From NCBI GenBank assembly GCA_002420105.1, contig DIHJ01000100.1, positions 22,627 through 45,732 of the forward strand: a DNA stretch of 23,106 bases, in the 5' to 3' direction. The DNA comes from Nitrospira sp. UBA5699. GTDB taxonomy: Bacteria > Nitrospirota > Nitrospiria > Nitrospirales > Nitrospiraceae. Position 1 is the stretch's first letter, and each line of letters starts with the position of its first letter. Under the pieces are notes generated by a model. That model was not told where the DNA came from. It worked only from the letters and a program-made list of their open reading frames with translations, and searched no databases. A program made the translations under genes and the position numbers. This document shows, piece by piece, positions 8,223 through 14,626 of this stretch.

Positions 8223-8296
8223 AAAAAAACCTCCCCGTCGACATTCGACGAGAAGGTTACCGGTTGTCGCCCGACGACGGCCTGGCGGGGGCCCAT
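8204..8296 (-). CDS. Possible 30-codon leader ORF upstream of and overlapping pyrR
   Basis: An ORF in the pyr leader begins at ATG 8296 with AAGGAG (8302-8307) five bases upstream, a very good ribosome site, and ends at TGA 8204-8206. The stop overlaps ATG 8207, codon 6 of pyrR, as ATGA. The frame reads straight through the terminator hairpin and its U-tract, whose codons give Val-Phe-Leu. The peptide (MGPRQAVVGRQP then 18 more residues) has no recognised motif. A translating ribosome would melt the terminator and deliver ribosomes to pyrR. Against it: the AAGGA stretch may be conserved only because PyrR recognises a purine-rich internal loop at that place, and 30 open codons in GC-rich DNA arise often by chance. 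Confidence 0.35.
   Translation of the reverse strand: MGPRQAVVGRQPVTFSSNVDGEVFLCPEFL
8223..8256 (-). terminator. Intrinsic terminator of the pyr attenuator, abutting the pyrR start
   Basis: In the mRNA sense, CCTTCTCGTCGA (8245-8256), loop ATG (8242-8244), TCGACGGGGAGG (8230-8241), then seven T (8223-8229). All 12 positions pair, two of them as G-U. This is a strong rho-independent terminator shape. The U-tract ends exactly where the pyrR ATG begins, so it can only be an attenuator for the operon, not the end of an upstream gene. The 3' arm contains GGGGAGG, the ribosome site for pyrR codon 1, so the same hairpin would hide that site in any transcript that escapes termination. Confidence 0.88.
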
Positions 8297-8314
8297 ATGC
8301 GCTCCTTGCTCACC
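8247..8314 (-). promoter_or_regulatory. Candidate antiterminator pairing of the pyr leader
   Basis: The 3' half of the PyrR hairpin with its flank, GGTGAGCAAGG (8304-8314), can pair with CCTTCTCGTC (8247-8256), the 5' arm of the terminator: ten pairs including two G-U, with a single bulged C. This pairing uses bases of both the PyrR hairpin and the terminator and so excludes both, giving the three-state switch known from Bacillus pyr leaders. The intervening segment contains a smaller GTCG/CGAC hairpin. Worked out by eye; energies not computed. Confidence 0.6.
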
Positions 8315-8335
8315 TCTCAGGATGAGCATTAAAGG
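8304..8335 (-). promoter_or_regulatory. PyrR-binding RNA hairpin (anti-antiterminator)
   Basis: In the mRNA sense, GCTCATCCTGAGAGGTGAGC (8308-8327) forms an upper stem GCTCA/TGAGC. The strand carries TCCTGAGAGGT, which fits the PyrR-binding consensus as I recall it (UCCNGNGAGGY) from the Bacillus pyr leaders. Outside it, CCTT (8332-8335) can pair with AAGG (8304-8307) across an asymmetric internal loop, as in the Bacillus element. The hairpin begins close to the predicted transcription start and stands upstream of a terminator and pyrR, the position expected for this element. Binding of PyrR-UMP would hold this hairpin and so release the terminator. Confidence 0.85.
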
Positions 8336-8342
8336 TTGCCGC

Positions 8343-8372
8343 ATCTTACTGAGACCGAAGGAACCCTGTCAA
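8343..8372 (-). promoter_or_regulatory. Candidate sigma70-type promoter of the pyr operon
   Basis: TTGACA at 8367-8372 is a perfect -35 box, followed after 18 bases by TAAGAT at 8343-8348, a four-of-six match to the -10 box. Transcription would start near 8336, just ahead of the PyrR hairpin, leaving a leader of about 115 bases before pyrR. The promoter starts 24 bases after the stop of the 228-residue gene, so the pyr genes need not depend on read-through. Confidence 0.7.
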
Positions 8373-8396
8373 GCTCGGCGCTGATCGCCTTGGATG

Positions 8397-9083
8397 TCAC
8401 CGCGGCTTGAGCTCCTCCAAGGCGAATTGCTTGGGGAGAAGAACCGGCACCACGAGGCCGATGGGATCGCCCCGCTTGATGGTCGTCGGCTTGGTCAGTT
8501 GGAGCAGAAAGTTCGCGGTGAAGGCCTCGTAGTCCGGAAGCCAGTCATAGACATTCGGCGTCCGCTTGTACTCCTGCGTCTTGATGCCTTCCCAGACGAA
8601 GAACGTCCGTTCCGGATAGTGGTAAAAATGGTTCGGGATGTCCTTCATCATCAACCCGATATGCTTCGGGTAATAGAACCGGATCCCGCAGCAGAGCTTC
8701 GGATAGCCGCTGTTGAGGATCAGGTCGACGTAGGTGCCGGAAAACGACTTGTACCCCAGCAGCCGTTCTTCGGGAAGAATGGGCGGCGCCTGCCATTTGA
8801 CCCCGTCGGCGGTCCGCCGGATTTTGCAGTCGACCGGGGACCGAATCAACCAGCCGTACTGCCCGACCGCGCGCACCGGTCCGCAGTCATCCGGAATGAC
8901 CTTGTATCCGCCGGCGGCGGTGGCCCGCTGCTCGTCGAGCGACATCCCCGACAGGAGCGGCCGATGCGGCAGGAAATCCAGCTTCAAGCGCTCCGGCGCC
9001 AACGCCGTGCTGTATTCACGTTCCCAGTAGATGAGGATCTTGTCGTCCGGCTCGGCGGCCGGATCCGGAATGTGTTCGTTCAT
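8397..9083 (-). CDS. Uncharacterised protein, 228 residues
   Basis: I do not recognise this protein with confidence. From ATG 9083 (AGGA just upstream) it encodes 228 residues, soluble, without a signal peptide or membrane segment. It is rich in aromatic residues: GQYGWLIRSPVDCKI, GIRFYYPKHIG and FFVWEGIK. Near the C terminus FTANFLLQLTKP followed by GDPIGLVVPVLLP resembles, loosely, the end of DUF6065-type proteins, also of unknown role; this is a weak memory-based similarity. A TTG 36 bases upstream is possible but has no clear ribosome site. It follows the 592-residue gene by 40 bases and ends just before the pyr promoter, so it is probably the last gene of the proA group. Confidence 0.8.
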   Translation of the reverse strand: MNEHIPDPAAEPDDKILIYWEREYSTALAPERLKLDFLPHRPLLSGMSLDEQRATAAGGYKVIPDDCGPVRAVGQYGWLIRSPVDCKIRRTADGVKWQAPPILPEERLLGYKSFSGTYVDLILNSGYPKLCCGIRFYYPKHIGLMMKDIPNHFYHYPERTFFVWEGIKTQEYKRTPNVYDWLPDYEAFTANFLLQLTKPTTIKRGDPIGLVVPVLLPKQFALEELKPR

Positions 9084-9121
9084 GGTCCTGACGGTAATCG
9101 ATATTCGTCCCCGACGCAAGG

Positions 9122-9139
9122 CGTCAGCTTTTCCTGACG
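9122..9139 (-). other. Small perfect inverted repeat over the stop of the 592-residue gene
   Basis: CGTCAG (9122-9127) and CTGACG (9134-9139) form a 6-bp stem with a six-base loop, reading GAAAAG in the mRNA, around the TGA at 9124-9126. There is no T-tract, so it is not a convincing terminator. It could stabilise or space the two coding regions, or be chance. Confidence 0.3.
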
Positions 9140-10902
9140 TGAAAAAGCGTCAGCCCGGCCTTCAGTCGAGCTTTGGGCAAGATCGTCCGGTGCATGCGGA
9201 AGGTCGGCAACTGTTCCACCGCCTCCTGCCAGAAGACCGACAGTCCGGATGGTCTCCACAAAGCGCTCAGAGCGGCCGGCCCGACGACAAAGGCCTGACC
9301 TCCATGGTGCAGCGCGCTCTCGAGCCGCCGAAGACGGGCCGTCAACACGGGAACGTTTCCGTCCAACGGATAGGGAATCCAATGATAGATGAGGTCGAAC
9401 CGCTCCTCCGAGGCGGAGGGTTCCTGTCCCGTCGGCAACAACCGTATGTTCGCCAGCCACTCCCATCGCCGCAGTTCCGCGCTTTGATTCCAGAGCTGTT
9501 GCGCCTGGCGCTGCGCAAACGCCGGGACCCGTACCAGGACCGTATAGCGTCGCGGCCGGTCAAACAGAATGCAGGTTGCGATAGCCGCATCACCGTTCTC
9601 GATAAGCACCCGTTCGGCCCTCGCAAGGAGCGATCCGATTTCCCGGTCCTGCTCGGCCAGATCCTGAATGTAGTCCGCGACGAACGGCTGCGCCGAGAGT
9701 TCCGGAATCTCCGTCTCGTCTTCGGGATAGAGCAGCACCGCCCCGTACGCTTCCTGCGGCGGAATCGGAGGCAGTCCTTTGACGAAGAGCGAGCGCCAAT
9801 CGACCGGACTTGTCGAGACGGCTTGGGGCGGCTCCTCCCGGCATTCCTGCGGCAATGTCCCCGCCAGGACGGTTTCCTGATCGCGGTCCCTGATGACCGC
9901 CCTTCCGTCGACAATACGGACCGACCGGTCACAGGGGACGAAGCGGCGACCTTTCGGATTCATGTACGACAAGCCGGCCGGATCCTGCGCGAGCGTCACT
10001 TTTTGAAGGGTCCCGCCTTGCACCGTCAGGCAGGAACCGGATGCCGCGTCAAAGTATCGGCGAGGTTGCGTCGGTGTCGGCGCCCACTCGACCTGATGCG
10101 CCCTGGTCGGATCCATGAACAGCGCGAACGGATCGCTCCCACCGCGCGCGGTAGGTCTGAAGAAACTGCTGAACAGACGGTAGGCGGCTTCGGACGGATA
10201 GGTCGGAATCCCGCGGTACCGGAGAAGCCGGGGAACGGCCGCCCCTTCGGTCTGATCGTCGTAGAGTCCGCGGATCAGCTCGAAGACGGCCGAACCGGTC
10301 CCGGGCAGCAGCGACTTGAAGAGTTCGACGACGGGAAGGAAATCGATGGCGGCCCAGTGCATCGCACCCATGCAGGACATGAACCGCGCCCGGCCGAAAT
10401 CGCCGTCTTCGAGGAGATAGAAGGCATCCTTCCGGTGCCGGATCGTCGCCCGCCCCGTCGGCCCGATGAGCAGGTCCTCGTCTCGATAGAACCACCGAAC
10501 CTCATCGAGCGGAACCCGGAGCGCCCGTGCGGCCATCCCCCGCAGATCGTCGGCGGTCAACCGTTGCCAGCCGGGCTTTGTCGCCAGATTCAGGCTGGTT
10601 TCGTTCACCAAGCCGGACGGTTTGAGTCCGACCCAGGCCCCCCAGTCCAACCTGATTCTGGCCCGGAGCAGCACGGTCCCGCCCTTCCCGTCCGCTCCCC
10701 ATTCGCACTCATGCAAGGGATTGCCGGCAGGATCGGTCGCGAGAAACCGCCGCCCGTCCGCCCGAGAGAAGACGAGATGTCCGGTGGGCTGGCGGAAGAC
10801 CCGCCCGCCGGCGCGTTCGAGATCATCCCGGTAGGAAAGATTGGAGGGAAATCTGATGTGACCGGGGGTCCGGAGGGCATGGACGAGCGGATCGGCAGAC
10901 AT
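9124..10902 (-). CDS. Uncharacterised protein, 592 residues
   Basis: Function not recognised. The ATG at 10902 directly follows the proA stop (TAGATG), so translation is very probably coupled to proA. The product is soluble, with no signal peptide or clear membrane helix. The first 130 residues contain beta-rich, glycine-turn sequence (TGHLVFSRADGRRFLATD); a middle part has GRARFMSCMGAMHWAAIDF and a run about a 'RYRGIPTYPSEAAYRLFSSF' region; about residues 440-592 contain FDLIYHWIPYPLDGNVP followed by LESALHHGGQAFVVGP, a layout faintly like the late strands of a class I SAM methyltransferase, but no glycine-rich SAM motif I can point to. Codon use and base composition look like those of the neighbours, so nothing suggests recent transfer. 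Confidence 0.82.
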   Translation of the reverse strand: MSADPLVHALRTPGHIRFPSNLSYRDDLERAGGRVFRQPTGHLVFSRADGRRFLATDPAGNPLHECEWGADGKGGTVLLRARIRLDWGAWVGLKPSGLVNETSLNLATKPGWQRLTADDLRGMAARALRVPLDEVRWFYRDEDLLIGPTGRATIRHRKDAFYLLEDGDFGRARFMSCMGAMHWAAIDFLPVVELFKSLLPGTGSAVFELIRGLYDDQTEGAAVPRLLRYRGIPTYPSEAAYRLFSSFFRPTARGGSDPFALFMDPTRAHQVEWAPTPTQPRRYFDAASGSCLTVQGGTLQKVTLAQDPAGLSYMNPKGRRFVPCDRSVRIVDGRAVIRDRDQETVLAGTLPQECREEPPQAVSTSPVDWRSLFVKGLPPIPPQEAYGAVLLYPEDETEIPELSAQPFVADYIQDLAEQDREIGSLLARAERVLIENGDAAIATCILFDRPRRYTVLVRVPAFAQRQAQQLWNQSAELRRWEWLANIRLLPTGQEPSASEERFDLIYHWIPYPLDGNVPVLTARLRRLESALHHGGQAFVVGPAALSALWRPSGLSVFWQEAVEQLPTFRMHRTILPKARLKAGLTLFHVRKS

Positions 10903-12234
10903 CTACTCGCGGATTTGCCCGCTCCCCAGCACGATAAACTTGGAGCAGGTGAGTTCTTCCAGGCCCATCGGCCCTCGCGCGTGGATACGCGAGGTGCTGA
11001 TCCCGATCTCGGCGCCCAGGCCGAACTGGTAGCCGTCGTTGAGCCTCGTCGAGGCATTGACCAGCACGGCACTGGCGTCGACTTCGCGCAGAAATCTCAT
11101 GGCTTTCTGATAGTCGGTCGTAATGATGGCTTCCGTGTGTCGGGAGCCGTGCTGCGCAATGTGCTCCATCGCTTCATCGACATTCTTGACCACCTTCACG
11201 GCCAGCGTCAGATCCAGAAACTCCTTGCCGTAATCGCTCTCGCTCGCGGGCTTGGCCGCCGACGAGAGGGCGCAGGTCTTCTGGCAACCGCGCACCTCGA
11301 CCTTGGCTGCCGTCAATTTGTCGATGAAACCGGCCAGCCAGGTTCTGGCGATTCCCTGGTGCACCAGCAGCGTCTCCATCGCATTGCAGGTCGACGGCCG
11401 CTGCACCTTCGCATTGAAGCAGATCTCCCCGGCCATTGCGGGATCCGCATCGTCGTCCACGTAGATGTGGCAGACCCCGGCGTCGTGCTTGATCACGGGA
11501 ATGGTCGAATGCTCCGTCACCACCCGCATCAGCGACTCGCCGCCGCGCGGAATGATGAGGTCGATGAACTGATCCTTCTTGAGCAGCACCGGCACCAGTT
11601 CGCGGTCGGGCCTGGACACGAAACTGATGGCTCCGGCCGGTACACCGGCCTTCTCCGCCGCTTCGGACAGGACGGCGGCGATGGCCGTGTTGGAATGAAT
11701 GGCTTCGCTGCCGCCCCGCAGCACGCAGGCGTTGCCGGACTTCAAACAGAGCGCCGCGGAATCGGCGGTGACATTGGGACGCGATTCGTAAATGATGCCG
11801 ATGACCCCGATGGGGACCCGCACTTTTCCCACTTGCATGCCGTTCGGCCTCGTCCACATTTTCGGCATCTCGCCGAGAGGGTCCGGCAGCTTCGCCACCT
11901 CTCGAAGCCCGGCGGCCATGTCCGCCACGCGTTCCGGAGTGAGGCGCAACCGGTCGGCCATCGCCTGTTTTTCGGGCGTGGCCTCGAAGGCTTCAAGATC
12001 GCGGGTATTCGCGGCCAGCAGCGCTTCGGACTGCGCTTCCAGCGCATCGGCCATGACTAACAACGCCTGATTTTTCACGGACGTCGACAATGTCGCCAGT
12101 CGGTTGGCCGCGCGTCTCGCGCGCGTCACGAGCTCGTCGACATACTCGGGGATCGGCTGGACGGGAGATTCCGCCTGCTCCCCTACGAGCGCTGTGTCGG
12201 AAGCAGTGTCGATCGAACTGTCATGGTCAGACAT
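10903..12234 (-). CDS. proA: Gamma-glutamyl phosphate reductase
   Basis: ProA reduces gamma-glutamyl phosphate to glutamate semialdehyde with NADPH, the second step of proline synthesis. The 443-residue product belongs to the aldehyde dehydrogenase superfamily. The catalytic cysteine is Cys283 in QRPSTCNAMETLLVH, and the family blocks GVIGIIYESRPNVT, CLKSGNACVLRGG and HARGPMGLEELT are intact. About 27 N-terminal residues (Asp/Ser/Glu-rich) precede the usual beginning of the family, but ATG 12234 has GAGGAG about ten bases upstream and no other start fits better. No proB lies in the window. Followed with no gap by the 592-residue gene. Confidence 0.96.
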   Translation of the reverse strand: MSDHDSSIDTASDTALVGEQAESPVQPIPEYVDELVTRARRAANRLATLSTSVKNQALLVMADALEAQSEALLAANTRDLEAFEATPEKQAMADRLRLTPERVADMAAGLREVAKLPDPLGEMPKMWTRPNGMQVGKVRVPIGVIGIIYESRPNVTADSAALCLKSGNACVLRGGSEAIHSNTAIAAVLSEAAEKAGVPAGAISFVSRPDRELVPVLLKKDQFIDLIIPRGGESLMRVVTEHSTIPVIKHDAGVCHIYVDDDADPAMAGEICFNAKVQRPSTCNAMETLLVHQGIARTWLAGFIDKLTAAKVEVRGCQKTCALSSAAKPASESDYGKEFLDLTLAVKVVKNVDEAMEHIAQHGSRHTEAIITTDYQKAMRFLREVDASAVLVNASTRLNDGYQFGLGAEIGISTSRIHARGPMGLEELTCSKFIVLGSGQIRE

Positions 12235-12273
12235 ACAGGCAGGCTCCTCACGCTAAATCGTGGACGGCTCCAT

Positions 12274-12303
12274 AGGATACAGTGGGAGTTTCGGACGGGT
12301 CAA
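12274..12303 (-). promoter_or_regulatory. Candidate promoter of proA
   Basis: TTGACC (12298-12303, five of six to the -35 box) is followed after 18 bases by TATCCT (12274-12279, four of six to the -10 box), about 40 bases before the proA ATG and inside the 119-base gap behind the SDR gene. Otherwise that gap contains only the proA ribosome site; I saw no convincing terminator for the SDR gene. Confidence 0.5.
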
Positions 12304-12353
12304 GGCGCCCGACGGCTGGAAATCCGCGAAAACAGGGCGTGGAAGCCGGTCGA

Positions 12354-13382
12354 TCACCCCTCTCGGTGCAGCACGGTCCGGAAATACTCGATGGTCCTCC
12401 TCAGGGCATCCTCAAGAGCAACCTGCGGCTCCCACTTGAGCAGGGTACGGGCCCGGCCGATGTCGGGACGGCGTACCTTGGGGTCGTCCGTGGGAAGCGG
12501 ATGGTGGGTGATCGGGCTCGATGAGCCGGTCAGGTCCAGCACCAGCCCGGCAATCTCCAGGACGGTCAGTTCGCGCGGATTCCCGAGATTGACCGGGTCG
12601 TGAATACTGGGGCCGTCCGAGGCTCCGGTCTGCGTCAGGAGAAACTTCCTGTCGGTCCGTTGGTCCATCGTCCTGTCCGAATCGGCCAGCAAGAGCGCGA
12701 CGATACCTTGAACGAGATCATCCACGTAGCAGAAGCTCCTGGTCTGTTGCCCGCCGCCGAACACCGTGAGCGGCTTCCCTTCCAGCGCCTGGACGATGAA
12801 GTTCGAAATCACCCGCCCGTCGTTCGCCCGCATCCGGGGACCGAACGTATTGAAAATCCGGACGATCCTCGTATCGATTCCGTGATAGCGGTGATAGGCC
12901 ATCGTCATGGCTTCGGCGAAGCGTTTTGCTTCGTCGTAGACGCCCCGGGGGCTGATCGGATTGACATTCCCCCAGTACGATTCAGCCTGAGGATTCACGA
13001 GGGGGTCGCCGTAGACCTCCGAGGTGCTGGCCAGAAGAAATCTCGCCCCCTTGGCGCGCGCCAGACCGAGTGCTTTGTGGGTTCCCAGGGCGCCGACTTT
13101 CAGCGTCGCGATCGGAAATTCCAGATAGTCCTGCGGGCTGGCCGGAGAGGCAAAATGCAGAAGGGCGTCGAGAGGACCTTCGACGTGCAAATAATCGCAG
13201 ACGTTGTACTTCAGAAACGCGAACCGCTCATGTCCCAACAAGTGGGCGATGTTCTCCATGCGCCCGGTCAGGAGATTATCCATGCAGATCACCGAGTGGC
13301 CGGACTGCACCAACCGGTCGCAGAGATGACTGCCGAGAAACCCCGCCCCGCCTGTGATCAGAATGCGCATGCGTGTCTTCAT
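12354..13382 (-). CDS. NAD-dependent sugar-nucleotide epimerase/dehydratase, UDP-glucuronate decarboxylase-like
   Basis: An extended SDR enzyme of 342 residues. It has the NAD-binding GGAGFLG at 11-17 and the catalytic YDEAK with Tyr149 and Lys153. The blocks LLHFASPASPQDYL, ASTSEVYGDP, SYWGNVNPISPRGVYDEAKR, RIFNTFGPRM and DPVNLGNP are those of UDP-glucuronate decarboxylases (UXS), which make UDP-xylose for cell-surface polysaccharides. Relative to UXS proteins I remember, about 25-28 hydrophilic residues are inserted near 233-261, between ALLLAD and DPVNLGNP. I start it at ATG 13382 (MKTRMRILITGG) since the open frame further upstream is low-complexity antisense-like sequence over the prepilin gene. 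It lies 61 bases behind that gene. Substrate within the family is not proven. Confidence 0.9.
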   Translation of the reverse strand: MKTRMRILITGGAGFLGSHLCDRLVQSGHSVICMDNLLTGRMENIAHLLGHERFAFLKYNVCDYLHVEGPLDALLHFASPASPQDYLEFPIATLKVGALGTHKALGLARAKGARFLLASTSEVYGDPLVNPQAESYWGNVNPISPRGVYDEAKRFAEAMTMAYHRYHGIDTRIVRIFNTFGPRMRANDGRVISNFIVQALEGKPLTVFGGGQQTRSFCYVDDLVQGIVALLLADSDRTMDQRTDRKFLLTQTGASDGPSIHDPVNLGNPRELTVLEIAGLVLDLTGSSSPITHHPLPTDDPKVRRPDIGRARTLLKWEPQVALEDALRRTIEYFRTVLHREG

Positions 13383-13443
13383 GTTCCCGCGACGCTCGAC
13401 CGAAACGACCGAGCCTGTCGTGCCGTGGACTTGTTCAAGCGGG

Positions 13444-14040
13444 CTACAGGCTCGGACCCACATCCGCCTGAGGCATCGGCGGGACGACCGGCGGAGTTCC
13501 GGCCACCGGCTCAGAGGCCGCCCCCGGCGGGGTTTGAGCCGGCACCTGGGGAAACGATCCGGCCATGGACGGATTGGGGTACTGAAATACCCAGTCATAA
13601 TAGGAGGCGCGCCCCTCGAAATGACGGACGGCCTCGGGAAAATCGTGCTGCCGGAACGGCTTCGACCGGCTCTTGCTCCGCACTCCCATAATCCCGCCCG
13701 TGGGCGCGCGGAGGTATTCCCAATCTCCGCGGGCCATGGGATCGCCATAGACCTTGCGCAGAAACGGTTTCGGCTGTCTGGTCAGCTCGACGAGTGACTG
13801 GGGATAGATGTCTCCCGGCATCACGCGGCCGGCTTTCCTTGCGGCGGAGTACAATGCCAGCGCGTTCTGAATCTCCATGCCCTTCGCGAGCAAATCGGCT
13901 TCCCGTTCCCGCTGAACCATCGCCTTCCATTGTTTTGCCGCGGCAGTCGTGGTGATGCCGATCAGGACGACGGCGAACATCAGCATCAGATAGGTGACCC
14001 CTCGCTGGTTCTGCAACCGATCTGCAGCCTGCCTCCCCAC
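13444..14040 (-). CDS. Atypical prepilin-like protein of the pilus/secretion locus
   Basis: A 198-residue protein with a type IV prepilin-like N terminus: short basic leader, then QRG followed by VTYLMLMFAVVLIGITTTAAAK, with cleavage expected after Gly14. The residue at +5 is Met, not the usual Glu, as in some tip or minor pseudopilins (GspK-type lack it). After the helix come REREADLLAKGMEIQNALALY, typical of pilin-like proteins of these loci, and a globular part; residues from about 163 on form a Pro/Ala-rich tail (PQVPAQTPPGAASEP). The start is GTG 14040 with GGAG eight bases before it; no ATG is available in frame. It is the last gene of the assembly operon before the SDR gene. Confidence 0.78.
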   Translation of the reverse strand: MGRQAADRLQNQRGVTYLMLMFAVVLIGITTTAAAKQWKAMVQREREADLLAKGMEIQNALALYSAARKAGRVMPGDIYPQSLVELTRQPKPFLRKVYGDPMARGDWEYLRAPTGGIMGVRSKSRSKPFRQHDFPEAVRHFEGRASYYDWVFQYPNPSMAGSFPQVPAQTPPGAASEPVAGTPPVVPPMPQADVGPSL

Positions 14041-14050
14041 GATTCACTCC

Positions 14051-14614
14051 CTACTGGGTCACGGGCTCTTCCGACAGCATGACGGTGTATTCCACCCGCG
14101 AATCGCGATCCTGCAAGGTCACGGCTTCTTGGGTAATCGCCTTGACCAGCACATGATTTTCGACGGTCTCACCTTTCTTGACCAGGTGGAGGTCGTCGTT
14201 CTTCGTCAGAACCGCGAGGTCCTGTTTTTTCTGCCACGGCTCTCCCATTCGGACAAAACCCAAGTAATGAAACTGCGCCAGTTCGGCGGCGGCCGCTTGT
14301 TGACGAAGGGCGAGATCCGAGAGCTCGGCGGGCCCGCCCTCGCCCGTTCCCGCAACGACGGGAAGGGCAAATATATTCCTGGGTGTGGCAAAGACCATTT
14401 CCCGCTGGCTGCGGGCTGCCGCGAGAAGTTCGAGTTGAACGTGCAGCGTCCCCGAGGCTCCGCGAGTCTGAAGGGCGCCCGCTTTGGGCCCGGAGACGTT
14501 CGTCAACGGCACGCGAATCGGCTCCTCCCATGTGAGAAACTGCCATGCCAGCAGTCCCGCCCAGGTGAGTCCGAGTACCGCTAACGCCGCAACTTTCCGC
14601 TGGCGACCGTTCAT
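14051..14614 (-). CDS. PilP/GspC-like inner-membrane lipoprotein-free periplasmic protein
   Basis: A 187-residue protein with one N-terminal transmembrane segment (about 7-27) and a periplasmic remainder. The last 50 residues (DLHLVKKGETVENHVLVKAI, then VTLQDRDSRVEYTV) match the pattern of the PilP/GspC homology domain, 'G-D-x-hydrophobic ... V-x-L-x-D', that contacts the secretin. No lipobox cysteine is present, unlike many PilP proteins, so it is anchored like GspC. It follows the PilO-like gene by 12 bases and is followed by the prepilin-like gene. The position after PilM, PilN and PilO supports the call; sequence alone would be weak. Confidence 0.65.
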   Translation of the reverse strand: MNGRQRKVAALAVLGLTWAGLLAWQFLTWEEPIRVPLTNVSGPKAGALQTRGASGTLHVQLELLAAARSQREMVFATPRNIFALPVVAGTGEGGPAELSDLALRQQAAAAELAQFHYLGFVRMGEPWQKKQDLAVLTKNDDLHLVKKGETVENHVLVKAITQEAVTLQDRDSRVEYTVMLSEEPVTQ

Positions 14615-14626
14615 GACGCACCCAAA

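Noticed and set aside
9084..9119. A TTG start giving 12 more residues to the 228-residue protein.
   Set aside because: No ribosome site; the ATG at 9083 has AGGA close upstream.
9122..9139. The 6-bp inverted repeat as a transcription terminator after the 592-residue gene.
   Set aside because: The stem is short and no T-tract follows on the transcribed strand; the next gene starts 40 bases on, so read-through is expected.
9031..12060. A plus-strand open frame of 1009 codons antisense to proA and the 592-residue gene.
   Set aside because: The product is Arg/Pro/His/Gly-rich without any family motif, and it lies across two coding genes. Long antisense frames of this kind are common where codon third positions are mostly G or C.
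12235..12353. The gap between proA and the SDR gene as a place for a small RNA or riboswitch.
   Set aside because: Only a promoter-like pair of boxes and the proA ribosome site were found; no stable hairpin followed by T-tract.
13383..13748. A 122-residue N-terminal extension of the SDR enzyme.
   Set aside because: The added residues are Arg/Pro/Ser-rich out-of-frame prepilin sequence; the enzyme begins naturally at MKTRMRILITGG.
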